Positions 41,860-49,549 of a DNA stretch of 64,000 nucleotides are shown one piece after another (position 1 is the first letter of the stretch; every line of letters begins with the position of its first letter). The stretch spans positions 1 through 64,000 of the forward strand of contig OY970298.1 in NCBI GenBank assembly GCA_963716215.1. Reading direction: 5' to 3'. A model generated the notes under the pieces. That model was given only the letters and a program-made list of their open reading frames with translations. It was not told the origin of the DNA and ran no database searches. The DNA is from JACVRW01 sp963716215 (lineage in GTDB: Bacteria; Actinomycetota; Thermoleophilia; Solirubrobacterales; Thermoleophilaceae). Made by a program: the position numbers and the translations under genes.

Positions 41860-42038
41860 CCGACCGCTTGGAGCAACTCGATGCCGAGGCGCGCTACCAC
41901 CGTCAACGTCTCGATCTCTACCGGGCGCGCCTCCACAGCGGCCGCCCGCTGAGCCCGGAGCGTCTCGAGGAGTTCCAGCGCGCGTCCGACGAGGCCGCGG
42001 CCCGCCTTAGCGTTGCGCGGAGGGCCACTGCCTCCTAG
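41856..42038 (+). CDS. Small coiled-coil-like hypothetical protein (60 aa)
   Basis: Translationally coupled to the regulator (ATGA at 41856-41859). The 60-residue product is a run of amphipathic helix: RLEQLDAEARYHRQRLDLYR, then SPERLEEFQRASDEAAARLS. Heptad-like Leu spacing suggests a coiled coil. It may bind the regulator or dimerise. No family is recognised. Its stop shares CTAG with the convergent SnoaL-like gene. Confidence 0.6.
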   Translation: MTDRLEQLDAEARYHRQRLDLYRARLHSGRPLSPERLEEFQRASDEAAARLSVARRATAS

Positions 42039-42466
42039 GACGTGCTGGGCGTCCGCCGCTCGCCCAGCGCCTCGCGCTCGGCAAACGCTTGGCGGCCCTG
42101 CGCGGGATCGAAGTAGACCTCGTACTCGCGCACCTGACCGCCCTCCCATCGCGACAGCTCCCACGAGTGCTGCTTGACCTGGACGTCGCTCGCCGAGGTG
42201 CGGCCGCGATACTCGACGATCGCGAGGATCCACGGCCCCACGGCCTTCATCGACTGCGGCTCGATCCACATCTCCGTCCATGCGGCGCCCCAGCGTTCGA
42301 TCAGCTCGCGGTAGGCCTGGCGGCCCTGGTACTTCCCAGACTCGAAGTTCGGCGGCGCGACGTACACCTCGACGTCCTCGGCGAACAGCTCGAGCATCGC
42401 GTCGAAGTCCCCGCGGCCGTACAGGTCGTACGCCCGCTTGCAGAGCTGCAGAGCGTCCTCCGCCAT
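42035..42466 (-). CDS. SnoaL-like / NTF2-fold protein
   Basis: A 143-residue cone-shaped NTF2-fold protein: LCKRAYDLYGRGDFDAMLEL, FAEDVEVYVAPPNF, YQGRQAYRELIERWGAAWTE and SWELSRWEGGQVREYEVYFD. Members are small-molecule cyclases, isomerases or unassigned; no catalytic pair is certain here. ATG 42466 lies eight bases behind TATCAT (42480-42475), suggesting a leaderless mRNA. Confidence 0.78.
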   Translation of the reverse strand: MAEDALQLCKRAYDLYGRGDFDAMLELFAEDVEVYVAPPNFESGKYQGRQAYRELIERWGAAWTEMWIEPQSMKAVGPWILAIVEYRGRTSASDVQVKQHSWELSRWEGGQVREYEVYFDPAQGRQAFAEREALGERRTPSTS

Positions 42467-42474
42467 CGGTGCGG

Positions 42475-42480
42475 ATGATA
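42475..42480 (-). promoter_or_regulatory. TATCAT -10 box, leaderless start of the SnoaL-like gene
   Basis: The minus-strand hexamer TATCAT ends eight bases before the ATG with no Shine-Dalgarno between, so transcription would begin at or next to the start codon. Confidence 0.45.
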
Positions 42481-42580
42481 CGGCCGTGGACAGCCGGAGG
42501 GGTCGCGGTTACTGTCGATTGAGTGCCGCGCCCCCGGCACCGACCGGCCCCGCCCGCCAACTCGAAAGGTGCTTCACCAC

Positions 42581-43894
42581 ATGATCCGCAGGACCCTGCC
42601 TTGCGCGCTGGCGCTTGCTCTGCTGTTCGCCACGGCCGCCGACGCGAGCACGTACGAGGTGACCACGCGGACCGACCAGAAGCCGGACCAGTGCACGCCG
42701 GAAGAGTGCACCCTGCGCGAGGCGGTCATCGCCGCCAACCGGCACCGCGGCGCCGACACGATCGTCCTGCCGAGCCGAAAGCGCTACAAGCTGACGATCG
42801 CCAGCACGGGCGAGGACAAGGCCGCGAACGGCGACCTCGACATCACCTCGGGTCCGCTCACGATCGTCCACCGCGGGGCCGGGACGGCGACCATCGACGC
42901 CAACCGCACCGATCGCGTCTTCGAGGTCGGCCGCGCCAAGACCACGCTCGAGGCGCTGACCATTCGCGGCGGCTACTCGAACAAGCAGGACTCCGGCGGC
43001 GACGGCGGCGGCATCCTCGTGACCGGCGGGCCGCTCACCGTGCTGGGCTCGCGGATCATCCGCAACCGGGCGCCGTGGGTCGGCGGGAACGGGGGAGGCA
43101 TCGACTCCGACAGCCCCGGCCTGGTCAAGCTGATCGACAGCGAGGTGTCGCACAACGACTCGGGCGGAAACGGCGGGGGCGTCGAAGCGTCGCCCGACGG
43201 GCCGCTCCTGATCCAGCGCACCACGATCGCGAACAACAAGGCGGCGCAGGCCGGCGGGGTGATGGCCTTCGGCCCGCCCGTGAGGATCGTCAACAGCACC
43301 GTCGCCGGCAACACGGCGGCGGCCGGGCCCGGCGTGGAGGGCGACGGCGGCGGCATCCTGGTCGCGGCTAGGGGCCGGCTGGAGCTGGTCAACTCGACGG
43401 TCGCGAACAACGGCGCCTACACGAGCGGCGGCGGGATCTTCAGCGACGCAGGCGGCAACGCGGCGATCAGCTTCTCGACGATCGTGCGCAACCGCGCGGA
43501 CGCGGACAACCGGTTCGGCGGCACGACGGGTGGCGTCCATCTGCGCACGGCGGGTGTGCTCGTCGCTGCCCGCGCGCGCATCGCCAACTCGGTGATCGCG
43601 CTCAACCTCGAGACCGCCGGGCAGGCCGCCGACTGCGGCGGCATCGGCTTCCTCGGCACCGGCATCAACCTGATCTCGAGCACGAACCAGGGCACCTGCT
43701 CGGAGGCCCAGCCGATCGTGGCCGCGAACCCCCTGCTGGGACCGCTGGCCCGCAACGGCGGAGACACTCCGACGATCGCCCTGCTGCCCGGCAGCCCGGC
43801 GATCGGGGCGGCGGGGCCGGGCAAGACCCCCGCCCGCGATCAGCGCGGCGTGAAGCGGACCGATCCGGACCTGGGGGCGTACGAGCGGAGGTAG
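42581..43894 (+). CDS. Secreted CSLREA-domain right-handed beta-helix protein
   Basis: A 437-residue exported protein. Signal peptide MIRRTLPCALALALLFATAA; then the CSLREA motif CTPEECTLREAVIAANRHRG, which marks many actinobacterial surface beta-helix proteins. The rest is a parallel beta-helix with repeated Gly/Asn-rich turns (GGDGGGILVTGGPLTVLGSR, NSTVAGNTAAAGPGVEGDGG, NSTVANNGAYTSGGGIFSD). The end PDLGAYERR is the usual close of this family. ATG 42581 has AAAGG ten bases upstream. Probably a polysaccharide-binding or adhesion protein rather than a proven enzyme. Confidence 0.85.
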   Translation: MIRRTLPCALALALLFATAADASTYEVTTRTDQKPDQCTPEECTLREAVIAANRHRGADTIVLPSRKRYKLTIASTGEDKAANGDLDITSGPLTIVHRGAGTATIDANRTDRVFEVGRAKTTLEALTIRGGYSNKQDSGGDGGGILVTGGPLTVLGSRIIRNRAPWVGGNGGGIDSDSPGLVKLIDSEVSHNDSGGNGGGVEASPDGPLLIQRTTIANNKAAQAGGVMAFGPPVRIVNSTVAGNTAAAGPGVEGDGGGILVAARGRLELVNSTVANNGAYTSGGGIFSDAGGNAAISFSTIVRNRADADNRFGGTTGGVHLRTAGVLVAARARIANSVIALNLETAGQAADCGGIGFLGTGINLISSTNQGTCSEAQPIVAANPLLGPLARNGGDTPTIALLPGSPAIGAAGPGKTPARDQRGVKRTDPDLGAYERR

Positions 43895-43944
43895 GCGCGC
43901 CTGGGTAGAACCAGCCCGCGTGACCCAAGCGCGCGCGACCTCAG

Positions 43945-43950
43945 TAAGCT
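43945..43950 (+). promoter_or_regulatory. TAAGCT -10 box, leaderless TTG start of the SNF2 gene
   Basis: TAAGCT is followed by seven bases and then the TTG start codon at 43958. No ribosome-binding site is present, and the 63-bp intergenic stretch holds nothing else evident. Confidence 0.45.
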
Positions 43951-43957
43951 CGTCTGT

Positions 43958-46189
43958 TTGACCTCCGAGCCCCTCCCCACCGAGGCCGAGCCGCCGCAGG
44001 GCCGTATCTGGCTGCGAGCCGAGACTCAGCGCGACGACGCCGAGCTGGTCTTCGACTTCCCCTTCGACGAGGATCTCAACGAAGCGGTCAAGCAACTCCC
44101 GAAGCGCTGGTTCGACTGGCGCCGCAAGCACTGGCGCGTCCCGGCCGACCCGCGGGTCGGCAAGCTGATCGCCGACCTCCTGGCCCGCTTCCCGCAGCTG
44201 CAGCCCGACGAGGATGTGCTCGCCTGGATGAACGAGTCGGACCGCTGGCGGGCGGCCGCAACCGTCGTGGCATACGAGGGTGCGGGGGCGTTCCTGATGC
44301 GCACGCTGGCCGGGGAGCCGCCCGAGGAGCTCGAGGGCGCCATCCCCGCGGGGGAGGACAAGCTGCTGCTGCCCTTCGCCACGCCCGGCGGGCGCCGGCT
44401 GCCGGGGCTGCAGGGCGTGAACCTCGACGACCTCGCCCGCGCCTGCGCGCGCGAGCTGCAGGCCGGCCAGTCCCCCGCCCCCGCCGAGCTCGGGCTCGAG
44501 ATCGGCGATCACGGCGAGCCGGACGTGACGCTGTTCACGCTCTGGGATCCGGAGCCCGCCCGCGAGTTCCGACGCCTGCCCGAGTCGCGCCTGGTGCACC
44601 GCCCGGGGCGCTTCTTCGGCCGCGACGGCTCCTGGGCGGTGGCGGTGCCGGCCGACCCAGCGCTGGCCATGGACCTCGCCGGCTTCGTGGCCGAGCACCC
44701 CGACGTCCGCGTCGACGATCGCGTGGTGGAGCTGCTCGACGAGCTCGTGACCGAGTACGAGCGGGCGTCACGGACAGTGGCGCTCTCGTACGCCGAGGAC
44801 GCCGAGCTCGACGGCCTCGAGCTCGGAGGCGTGCTGCACCCCTTCCAGCGCGCCGGGGTGCGCTACGCGCTGGAGCGGCGGCGCACGTTCATCGCCGACG
44901 AGCAAGGGCTCGGCAAGACCGTGCAGGCGCTGGCGGCGCTCGAGGTCGACGACGCCTTTCCCGCGGTGGTGGTGTGCCCGGCGAGCATGAAGCTGATGTG
45001 GGAGCGCGAGGCGTCGGTCTGGCTGCCCAACCGGACCGTGGCGGTGCTCGACGGACGAACCGAGACCACCTGGACCGACGAAACCAAGGCCGCCGAGATC
45101 GTCGTGCTCAACTACGACATCCTCGACGCGCACTCCGAGCGGCTGGCCGCATTCGCGCCGCGCGCGCTCGTGCTGGACGAGTCCCACTACGTCAAGAACC
45201 CCGGCGCCCGCCGGACCAAGGCGGCGATCGAGCTCGCCGGGCGACTGCCGGAGGGCGCCCTGCGCCTGGCGCTTACCGGTACGCCGATCCTGAACCGCCC
45301 CGACGAGCTCGTGTCACAGCTGCGCGCGCTCGGACGCCTGCGCGACTTCGGCAGCGGCGCGCGGCTCTCGCGGCGCTTCAAGGCCGCCGCCAGCGACGAC
45401 CGCCTCCACTGGAACCTGCGCGCCACCTGCTACGTGCGCCGCACCAAGCAACAGGTCCTGCCCCAGCTTCCGGCCAAGCGGCACGACACCGTGCCGGTGC
45501 TGCTCTCCAACGAGCACGAGTACCGGCTCGCCGAGCAGGACGTGATCGCCTGGCTGCAGACGCTGCCCCTCGACCTGCGCACGCTGGACGCGAAGGTGGC
45601 CGCCGCGCTGCGCGCCGAGCAGCTCGTCCGGCTCAACAACCTGCGCCAGCTGGCTGCCCAGGGCAAGCTGCCGACCGCGCTCGCGTGGATCTCCGACTTC
45701 CTCGCGTCCGGCGAGCCGCTGGTCGTCTTCGCCGAGCACGTGGCCACCCAGCGCGCCGTGCTCGAGCGCTTCCCCGACGCCGAGCACATCCTCGGCGCGG
45801 ACTCGACCCACAACCGCCAGCGCGCCGTCGACGCCTTCCAGCAGGAGGATGGCCCGCAGCTGATCGTGTGCTCGATGAAGGCCGCCTCACAGGGCCTCAC
45901 GCTCACGCGCGCGTCAAACGTCGCGTTCCTCGAGCTCGACTGGACTCCGGCGCGCCACGACCAAGCCGAGGACCGCCTGCACCGGATCGGCCAGGAGAGC
46001 GCCGTGACCGCCTGGTACCTGCTCGCGCCGAACACGATCGACGAGACGATGGCCGAGCTGCTTCAGCGCAAGCGCAGCTTGATCGACGCCGTCACCGACG
46101 GACAGGTGCGCGACGAGGAGCGGCTCGTGGACGCCGTGATCCGTGAGCTGCGCGGCAAGCCGTTCCGCCACCTGCGCGTGGTGGCCTAG
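43958..46189 (+). CDS. SNF2-family DNA helicase/translocase (SMARCAL1-like)
   Basis: A 743-residue superfamily 2 ATPase. An N-terminal region of about 280 residues includes a HARP-like piece (LPKRWFDWRRKHWRVPADPR). Motifs: I, FIADEQGLGKTVQALAALE; Ia, VVVCPASMKLMWEREA; II, LVLDESHYVKNPGARR (DESH); III, LRLALTGTPILNRPDEL; V, MKAASQGLTLTRASNVAFLE; VI, EDRLHRIGQESAVTAWYLL. It would remodel or anneal DNA, for example at stalled forks. The TTG start follows a -10 box directly. The stop shares CTAG with the STAS gene. Confidence 0.9.
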   Translation: MTSEPLPTEAEPPQGRIWLRAETQRDDAELVFDFPFDEDLNEAVKQLPKRWFDWRRKHWRVPADPRVGKLIADLLARFPQLQPDEDVLAWMNESDRWRAAATVVAYEGAGAFLMRTLAGEPPEELEGAIPAGEDKLLLPFATPGGRRLPGLQGVNLDDLARACARELQAGQSPAPAELGLEIGDHGEPDVTLFTLWDPEPAREFRRLPESRLVHRPGRFFGRDGSWAVAVPADPALAMDLAGFVAEHPDVRVDDRVVELLDELVTEYERASRTVALSYAEDAELDGLELGGVLHPFQRAGVRYALERRRTFIADEQGLGKTVQALAALEVDDAFPAVVVCPASMKLMWEREASVWLPNRTVAVLDGRTETTWTDETKAAEIVVLNYDILDAHSERLAAFAPRALVLDESHYVKNPGARRTKAAIELAGRLPEGALRLALTGTPILNRPDELVSQLRALGRLRDFGSGARLSRRFKAAASDDRLHWNLRATCYVRRTKQQVLPQLPAKRHDTVPVLLSNEHEYRLAEQDVIAWLQTLPLDLRTLDAKVAAALRAEQLVRLNNLRQLAAQGKLPTALAWISDFLASGEPLVVFAEHVATQRAVLERFPDAEHILGADSTHNRQRAVDAFQQEDGPQLIVCSMKAASQGLTLTRASNVAFLELDWTPARHDQAEDRLHRIGQESAVTAWYLLAPNTIDETMAELLQRKRSLIDAVTDGQVRDEERLVDAVIRELRGKPFRHLRVVA

Positions 46190-46506
46190 GCGCGTATCGC
46201 CGTCTCTGCGGCCGCGGCGGTGCGGTGCAGGTCCGCGACGGCCGCGAGGTTCACGAGGTCGATCACGCGCTCGACGAGCCCACCCTCGGGCACGACGACC
46301 GCGAACGCGAGCTGGCGGTCCGCCAGCTCCTCGCCCAGCTCGAACAGCACGTTGACCCCCGCGCTGTCGAGGTAGCGCACCTCGGTGAGGTCGACGACCA
46401 GCCCGAGGTCGTGGTTCGCCACGCGCTCGCGCAGCTCATCGAGGAGCGTCGCCGCTCTCGGGATGTCCACGTCGCCCTCGAGCGCCACGACCCGCACCTC
46501 GCTCAT
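46186..46506 (-). CDS. STAS-domain anti-sigma factor antagonist
   Basis: A 106-residue STAS protein: VRVVALEGDVDIPRAATLLD, VVDLTEVRYLDSAGVNVLFE (the DSAG motif with the phosphorylatable Ser) and AFAVVVPEGGLVERVIDLV. It would be dephosphorylated by the SpoIIE-type phosphatase just upstream, whose stop overlaps this ATG (ATGA), then sequester an RsbW-type kinase. The C-terminal Ala-rich tail is unremarkable. Confidence 0.88.
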   Translation of the reverse strand: MSEVRVVALEGDVDIPRAATLLDELRERVANHDLGLVVDLTEVRYLDSAGVNVLFELGEELADRQLAFAVVVPEGGLVERVIDLVNLAAVADLHRTAAAAETAIRA

Positions 46507-48101
46507 CCGCTCTCGGCCTCTAGGCGGCGGATCAGTCGCACGGTGGTGCCGTCGGCGGCGGTGTCGATCTCCAGCCTGTCCGTGAGCCCCTCCATCAGCA
46601 CCTTGCCGCGGCCGCGGTTCTTGCCGCGCGGCTCGCGCCAGCTGCCGAAGTCGCGAACACGGAGCGTCACCTCGCGGTCCGCCGACAGCATCGCGGTCAC
46701 CTCGAGCGTCGCCGGCCCCGGTGCGTAGGCATGCTCGATCGCGTTCGCGCACGCCTCCGAGCACGCCAGCGAGAGCTCGTCGATCTCCATCGAGGAGGCC
46801 TTCGCCTCGTCCAGCCACCTGGCCAGGACCCGGCGCAGCACAGGGATCGCGTCCATGTCGGCCGGGAACGACAGCTCGAGCGGATTGGATAGGAGCATGG
46901 TGCGCAGGACGAGCACGGCCGCGTCGTCGCGGGAGGTGCCCTCGGGGAGCAGTGCTTCCACGATTCCCTCGCAGAGCGAGGTCGAACCTCCGTCCAGCTC
47001 GTCCACCGTCTCGCGCAGCCGCTCGAGGCCGGCGTCCAGCGCCTCACCAGGGCGCTCGACGATGCCGTCGGTGTAGAGCACCAGCGCCGAGCCGGGCTCG
47101 ATCGTCACCTCCACACAGTCGTAGCGCGGGTGGCGAACGGCGCCGAGCGGCACCGCGTGCTCGAGCTCGACGAAGGCGCAGCCGCCGTCGGGTCCGACCA
47201 CCAGCGGCGGCAGGTGCCCAGCGGTGGTCATCTCGATCAGCCCCCGATTGGGGTCGAGGGCCATGTAGAGCAGCGTCGCGTGGCGGCCGGGCTCGAGGTC
47301 GCGCAGCAGATAGCTCAGGCGCTCCGCCGCCTCGGCCGTCGTCGAGGTGCCCATCGCGCAGGCGCGCAGACCGCTGCGCAGCTGGCCCATCAGGGCCGCG
47401 GCCTGGAAGCCACGCCCGGCGACGTCGCCGATCGCCACACCCAGCCGGCCGCCCGGCAGCAGGAAGGCGTCGTACCAGTCGCCTCCCAGCCGCGCCGCCG
47501 CGGCCGGCAGATAGCGGGCGTCGAGGATCAGTCCCGGCAGCTCGGGGAGCCGCGGGATCAGGCTGCGCTGCATCGCGTCGGCCAGCCCGCGCTCGCGTTC
47601 ACCCAACCGCCCCAGGATCGACAAGGCGGCGCGATCGCCGGCGCTCTGCAGCACCTCCACGTCGTGGTCGGTGAACTGGCGCTGCTGGAGCGAGCCCACG
47701 TGGAGGACGCCGATCACCCTGCCCTCGACCATCAGCGGCACGCCCAGCAGCGACCTCAAGCCTTTCTCGCGGAGCAACGGGTTGAGCACGTCGGCGTGCT
47801 CCAAGTCGTCGATGCGGACCGGCTGCGCGCTGGCGGCCACACGTCCCGCGAAGCCCTTGCGCACCGGGATGCGCACCCCCTGTCTGACCTCCTCCTCGAG
47901 CCCCTTGGCGGCGCGCGCCACCAGCATCTGCTCGTCGTCGTCGAGCAGCAGGATGACGGCCGTATCCACCGAGACGACCTCGACGACCCTGGTCAGCAGC
48001 TCGTCGAGCAGCTCCTCGAGCGGCAGGTGGGCGAGCGACGCGTCCGTCACGCTCCGGAGGTCGCGGAGCTGATCCGCCTCGATCCTCAGCTCACGCGACA
48101 C
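46503..48101 (-). CDS. GAF-PP2C(SpoIIE)-HATPase regulatory protein
   Basis: A 532-residue three-domain partner-switch protein. GAF domain (about residues 25-170: LLTRVVEVVSVDTAVILLLD, LLGVPLMVEGRVIGVLHVG), SpoIIE-type PP2C phosphatase (about 185-395: LGGDWYDAFLLPGGRLGVAI, GDVAGRGFQAAALMGQLRSG, LVLYTDGIVERPGE) and a C-terminal HATPase (about 410-525: LACSEACANAIEHAYAPG, KVLMEGLTDRLEIDT). It can both phosphorylate and dephosphorylate STAS proteins in response to a GAF signal. The GTG start before SRELRIEADQL was chosen because the upstream extension overlaps a hairpin. Confidence 0.9.
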   Translation of the reverse strand: MSRELRIEADQLRDLRSVTDASLAHLPLEELLDELLTRVVEVVSVDTAVILLLDDDEQMLVARAAKGLEEEVRQGVRIPVRKGFAGRVAASAQPVRIDDLEHADVLNPLLREKGLRSLLGVPLMVEGRVIGVLHVGSLQQRQFTDHDVEVLQSAGDRAALSILGRLGERERGLADAMQRSLIPRLPELPGLILDARYLPAAAARLGGDWYDAFLLPGGRLGVAIGDVAGRGFQAAALMGQLRSGLRACAMGTSTTAEAAERLSYLLRDLEPGRHATLLYMALDPNRGLIEMTTAGHLPPLVVGPDGGCAFVELEHAVPLGAVRHPRYDCVEVTIEPGSALVLYTDGIVERPGEALDAGLERLRETVDELDGGSTSLCEGIVEALLPEGTSRDDAAVLVLRTMLLSNPLELSFPADMDAIPVLRRVLARWLDEAKASSMEIDELSLACSEACANAIEHAYAPGPATLEVTAMLSADREVTLRVRDFGSWREPRGKNRGRGKVLMEGLTDRLEIDTAADGTTVRLIRRLEAESG

Positions 48102-48131
48102 CTGGCGATCTTGACAGGTGCGTACCGCTGG

Positions 48132-48178
48132 GGCGGCCGGCGGGCGGGGCGTCCAAGCCCACGCCCCACCGGCCGCCG
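48132..48178 (-). terminator. GC-rich hairpin after the LPLTG gene
   Basis: GGCGGCCGG and GGGGCGT pair with ACGCCCC and CCGGCCGCC around the loop CCAAGCCC, with a small internal bulge. It lies between the end of the LPLTG protein gene and the GAF-PP2C start, where a terminator is expected. There is no T-run, so factor-dependent termination or a leader structure remains possible. Confidence 0.45.
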
Positions 48179-48212
48179 TCGCGGTCACGTACCCCCTCGT
48201 CCTACGGGAAAG

Positions 48213-48629
48213 TCAGCGGCGCGTGCGTCCCGGCACGAGCCTCAGGGCCGCCCCACTCGCGAGCATCCACAGGCCCAGCACGACGAGCGCGACGAACCCG
48301 AGCCCGGTCAGCGGGAGGCTGTCGCCCTCGAGCCCCGCGGCTTGGATGTCGGCCACCGTGACGGCGTCGCCCGAGACGCCGCCCGAGACCAGTTCGATCG
48401 CCGGCTGGGTGCTCAGCCCCGAACGCCCGTCGACGAGGCCGCGCAGGCTCCGCGGAGCGTCGCCGGTCGCCGGCGACGTCTCCGTGGCCGTGCTGCCGTG
48501 GCTCACGACCTCTCCGCCGCCGTCATCGGACGGGCTGTCAACGAGCTCGCCGACCACGTCGTCGATCACGTCCTCCACGTCGTCGTCCAGGCCTGGCTCC
48601 TCGTCGGGAGACTGGCCTCCGCTGAGCAC
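48213..48629 (-). CDS. Surface protein with LPLTG sorting-like motif and C-terminal membrane helix
   Basis: The C-terminus reads LPLTG, then GFVALVVLGLWMLASGAALR, then a basic tail (GRTRR), the layout of a sortase substrate. The central part is acidic (PDEEPGLDDDVEDVIDDVV). GTG 48629 is the first plausible in-frame start, giving 138 residues without a signal peptide. Just upstream, ATG 48685 has a perfect AGGAG site and begins MKRSAIALGA, but in another frame that stops soon. One missing base in the G-run near 48655 would join the two. No sortase gene is in the window. Confidence 0.5.
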   Translation of the reverse strand: MLSGGQSPDEEPGLDDDVEDVIDDVVGELVDSPSDDGGGEVVSHGSTATETSPATGDAPRSLRGLVDGRSGLSTQPAIELVSGGVSGDAVTVADIQAAGLEGDSLPLTGLGFVALVVLGLWMLASGAALRLVPGRTRR

Positions 48630-48750
48630 GCGAACGGGCGCGAACGCCTTGCCCCGAGCGCGATTGCGCTGCGTTTCATCGTGCTTCTCCTTCGCTTGAT
48701 TGCTACGAGCTGAGCCGGGCGGAGCCCGGCTGGTGGCTGCCCCGGAGGGG

Positions 48751-49443
48751 CTAGCCGGGCCGCTCGAGCAATGAGACGAAGGCGACCGGCCGGAACACGG
48801 CCGGTCGGATCGAAAGGCGCCGGCGCAGCGGCGGGCCGGCGAGGCAGAAGGCGCCCGCCAGCAGTGCGGCGCCGCCGAAGAAGAAGCCCGCGGCGGCGGC
48901 GGAGGCGGTCCCGCTGCCGACGGACGAGGGGCCCTGGTCCGGTGCCGGCTGGTCGCCACGCGATGCCGGGTGCTGCGGCTGGTCGACCGCCGCCCCGCGA
49001 GCCGCGGGTGCCGTGGCGCGCCGCGGACGCGCCGGACGCGCCGGCGGATGCGCCCGGCCCGAGCCGGCCTCGGGGGCGGCCGGGCGGTGGAAGCTCGCCG
49101 ACTCGGCGGGTCCGGTGGAGGAGCTGGCGGCACGCAGCCGGCCCTCGCGACGGGGCGGGCCGGACACGACCGGCGCGGTGGTGGCGGCGACCGCGACCGC
49201 ATCGACGGCCGGCTGGGCAGCCGCGGCGGCGCCCTTCACGGCCGGCTCCACAGACTTGGCGACGGGCGCCGCGGTGGTGATCGTCCGGCGAACGACCGTC
49301 ACGGCGTCGGCGGGTGCCTGCTGGACGGTCGTCCCGGCGGTCGCGGCGGTGGCCGGCAGGTCCACGGGCAGCACGTCGGCCTGCGCCGGCGCGGCGGCAG
49401 CGAGAGCCGAGACGAGCACCACGAGCAGGGCGAACCTGGCCAT
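48751..49443 (-). CDS. Exported Ala/Pro-rich protein with C-terminal membrane anchor
   Basis: A 230-residue protein. Signal peptide MARFALLVVLVSALAAAAPA ends in AQA. It is followed by a long low-complexity Ala/Val/Pro/Arg region without cysteines. Near the C-terminus SAAAAGFFFGGAALLAGAFC is a membrane helix followed by PPLRRRLSIRP, a stop-transfer basic cluster. There is no LPxTG. It sits upstream of the LPLTG protein on the same strand; both look like cell-surface proteins. Codon bias is strong, so the reading frame is credible despite the repetitive sequence. Confidence 0.6.
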   Translation of the reverse strand: MARFALLVVLVSALAAAAPAQADVLPVDLPATAATAGTTVQQAPADAVTVVRRTITTAAPVAKSVEPAVKGAAAAAQPAVDAVAVAATTAPVVSGPPRREGRLRAASSSTGPAESASFHRPAAPEAGSGRAHPPARPARPRRATAPAARGAAVDQPQHPASRGDQPAPDQGPSSVGSGTASAAAAGFFFGGAALLAGAFCLAGPPLRRRLSIRPAVFRPVAFVSLLERPG

Positions 49444-49535
49444 CGTGCGTCTATGCCCGCCCGGGCAGGGCCCCCACCTGCTGCACAAAGTACCGGTCAC
49501 GCTCCGCAGTGCGACCCCGTGCGCCCTGCCTCGAT

Positions 49536-49541
49536 TAGAGT
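49536..49541 (+). promoter_or_regulatory. TAGAGT -10 box, leaderless start of the DUF3089 gene
   Basis: TAGAGT, then eight bases, then GTG 49550, with no ribosome-binding site. Confidence 0.45.
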
Positions 49542-49549
49542 GCCCGCCC

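Noticed and set aside
42960..43460. Recurring GGCGGCGG/AACAAC-type units that could look like a repeat array
   Set aside because: They are the coding repeats of the beta-helix turns (GGG and NST/NN), irregular in spacing, with no direct-repeat/spacer structure as in CRISPR.
42509..44698. A 729-codon minus-strand frame opposite the beta-helix and SNF2 genes
   Set aside because: Antisense of a repetitive Gly/Asn-rich gene and of the helicase N-terminus; no motif or start signal.
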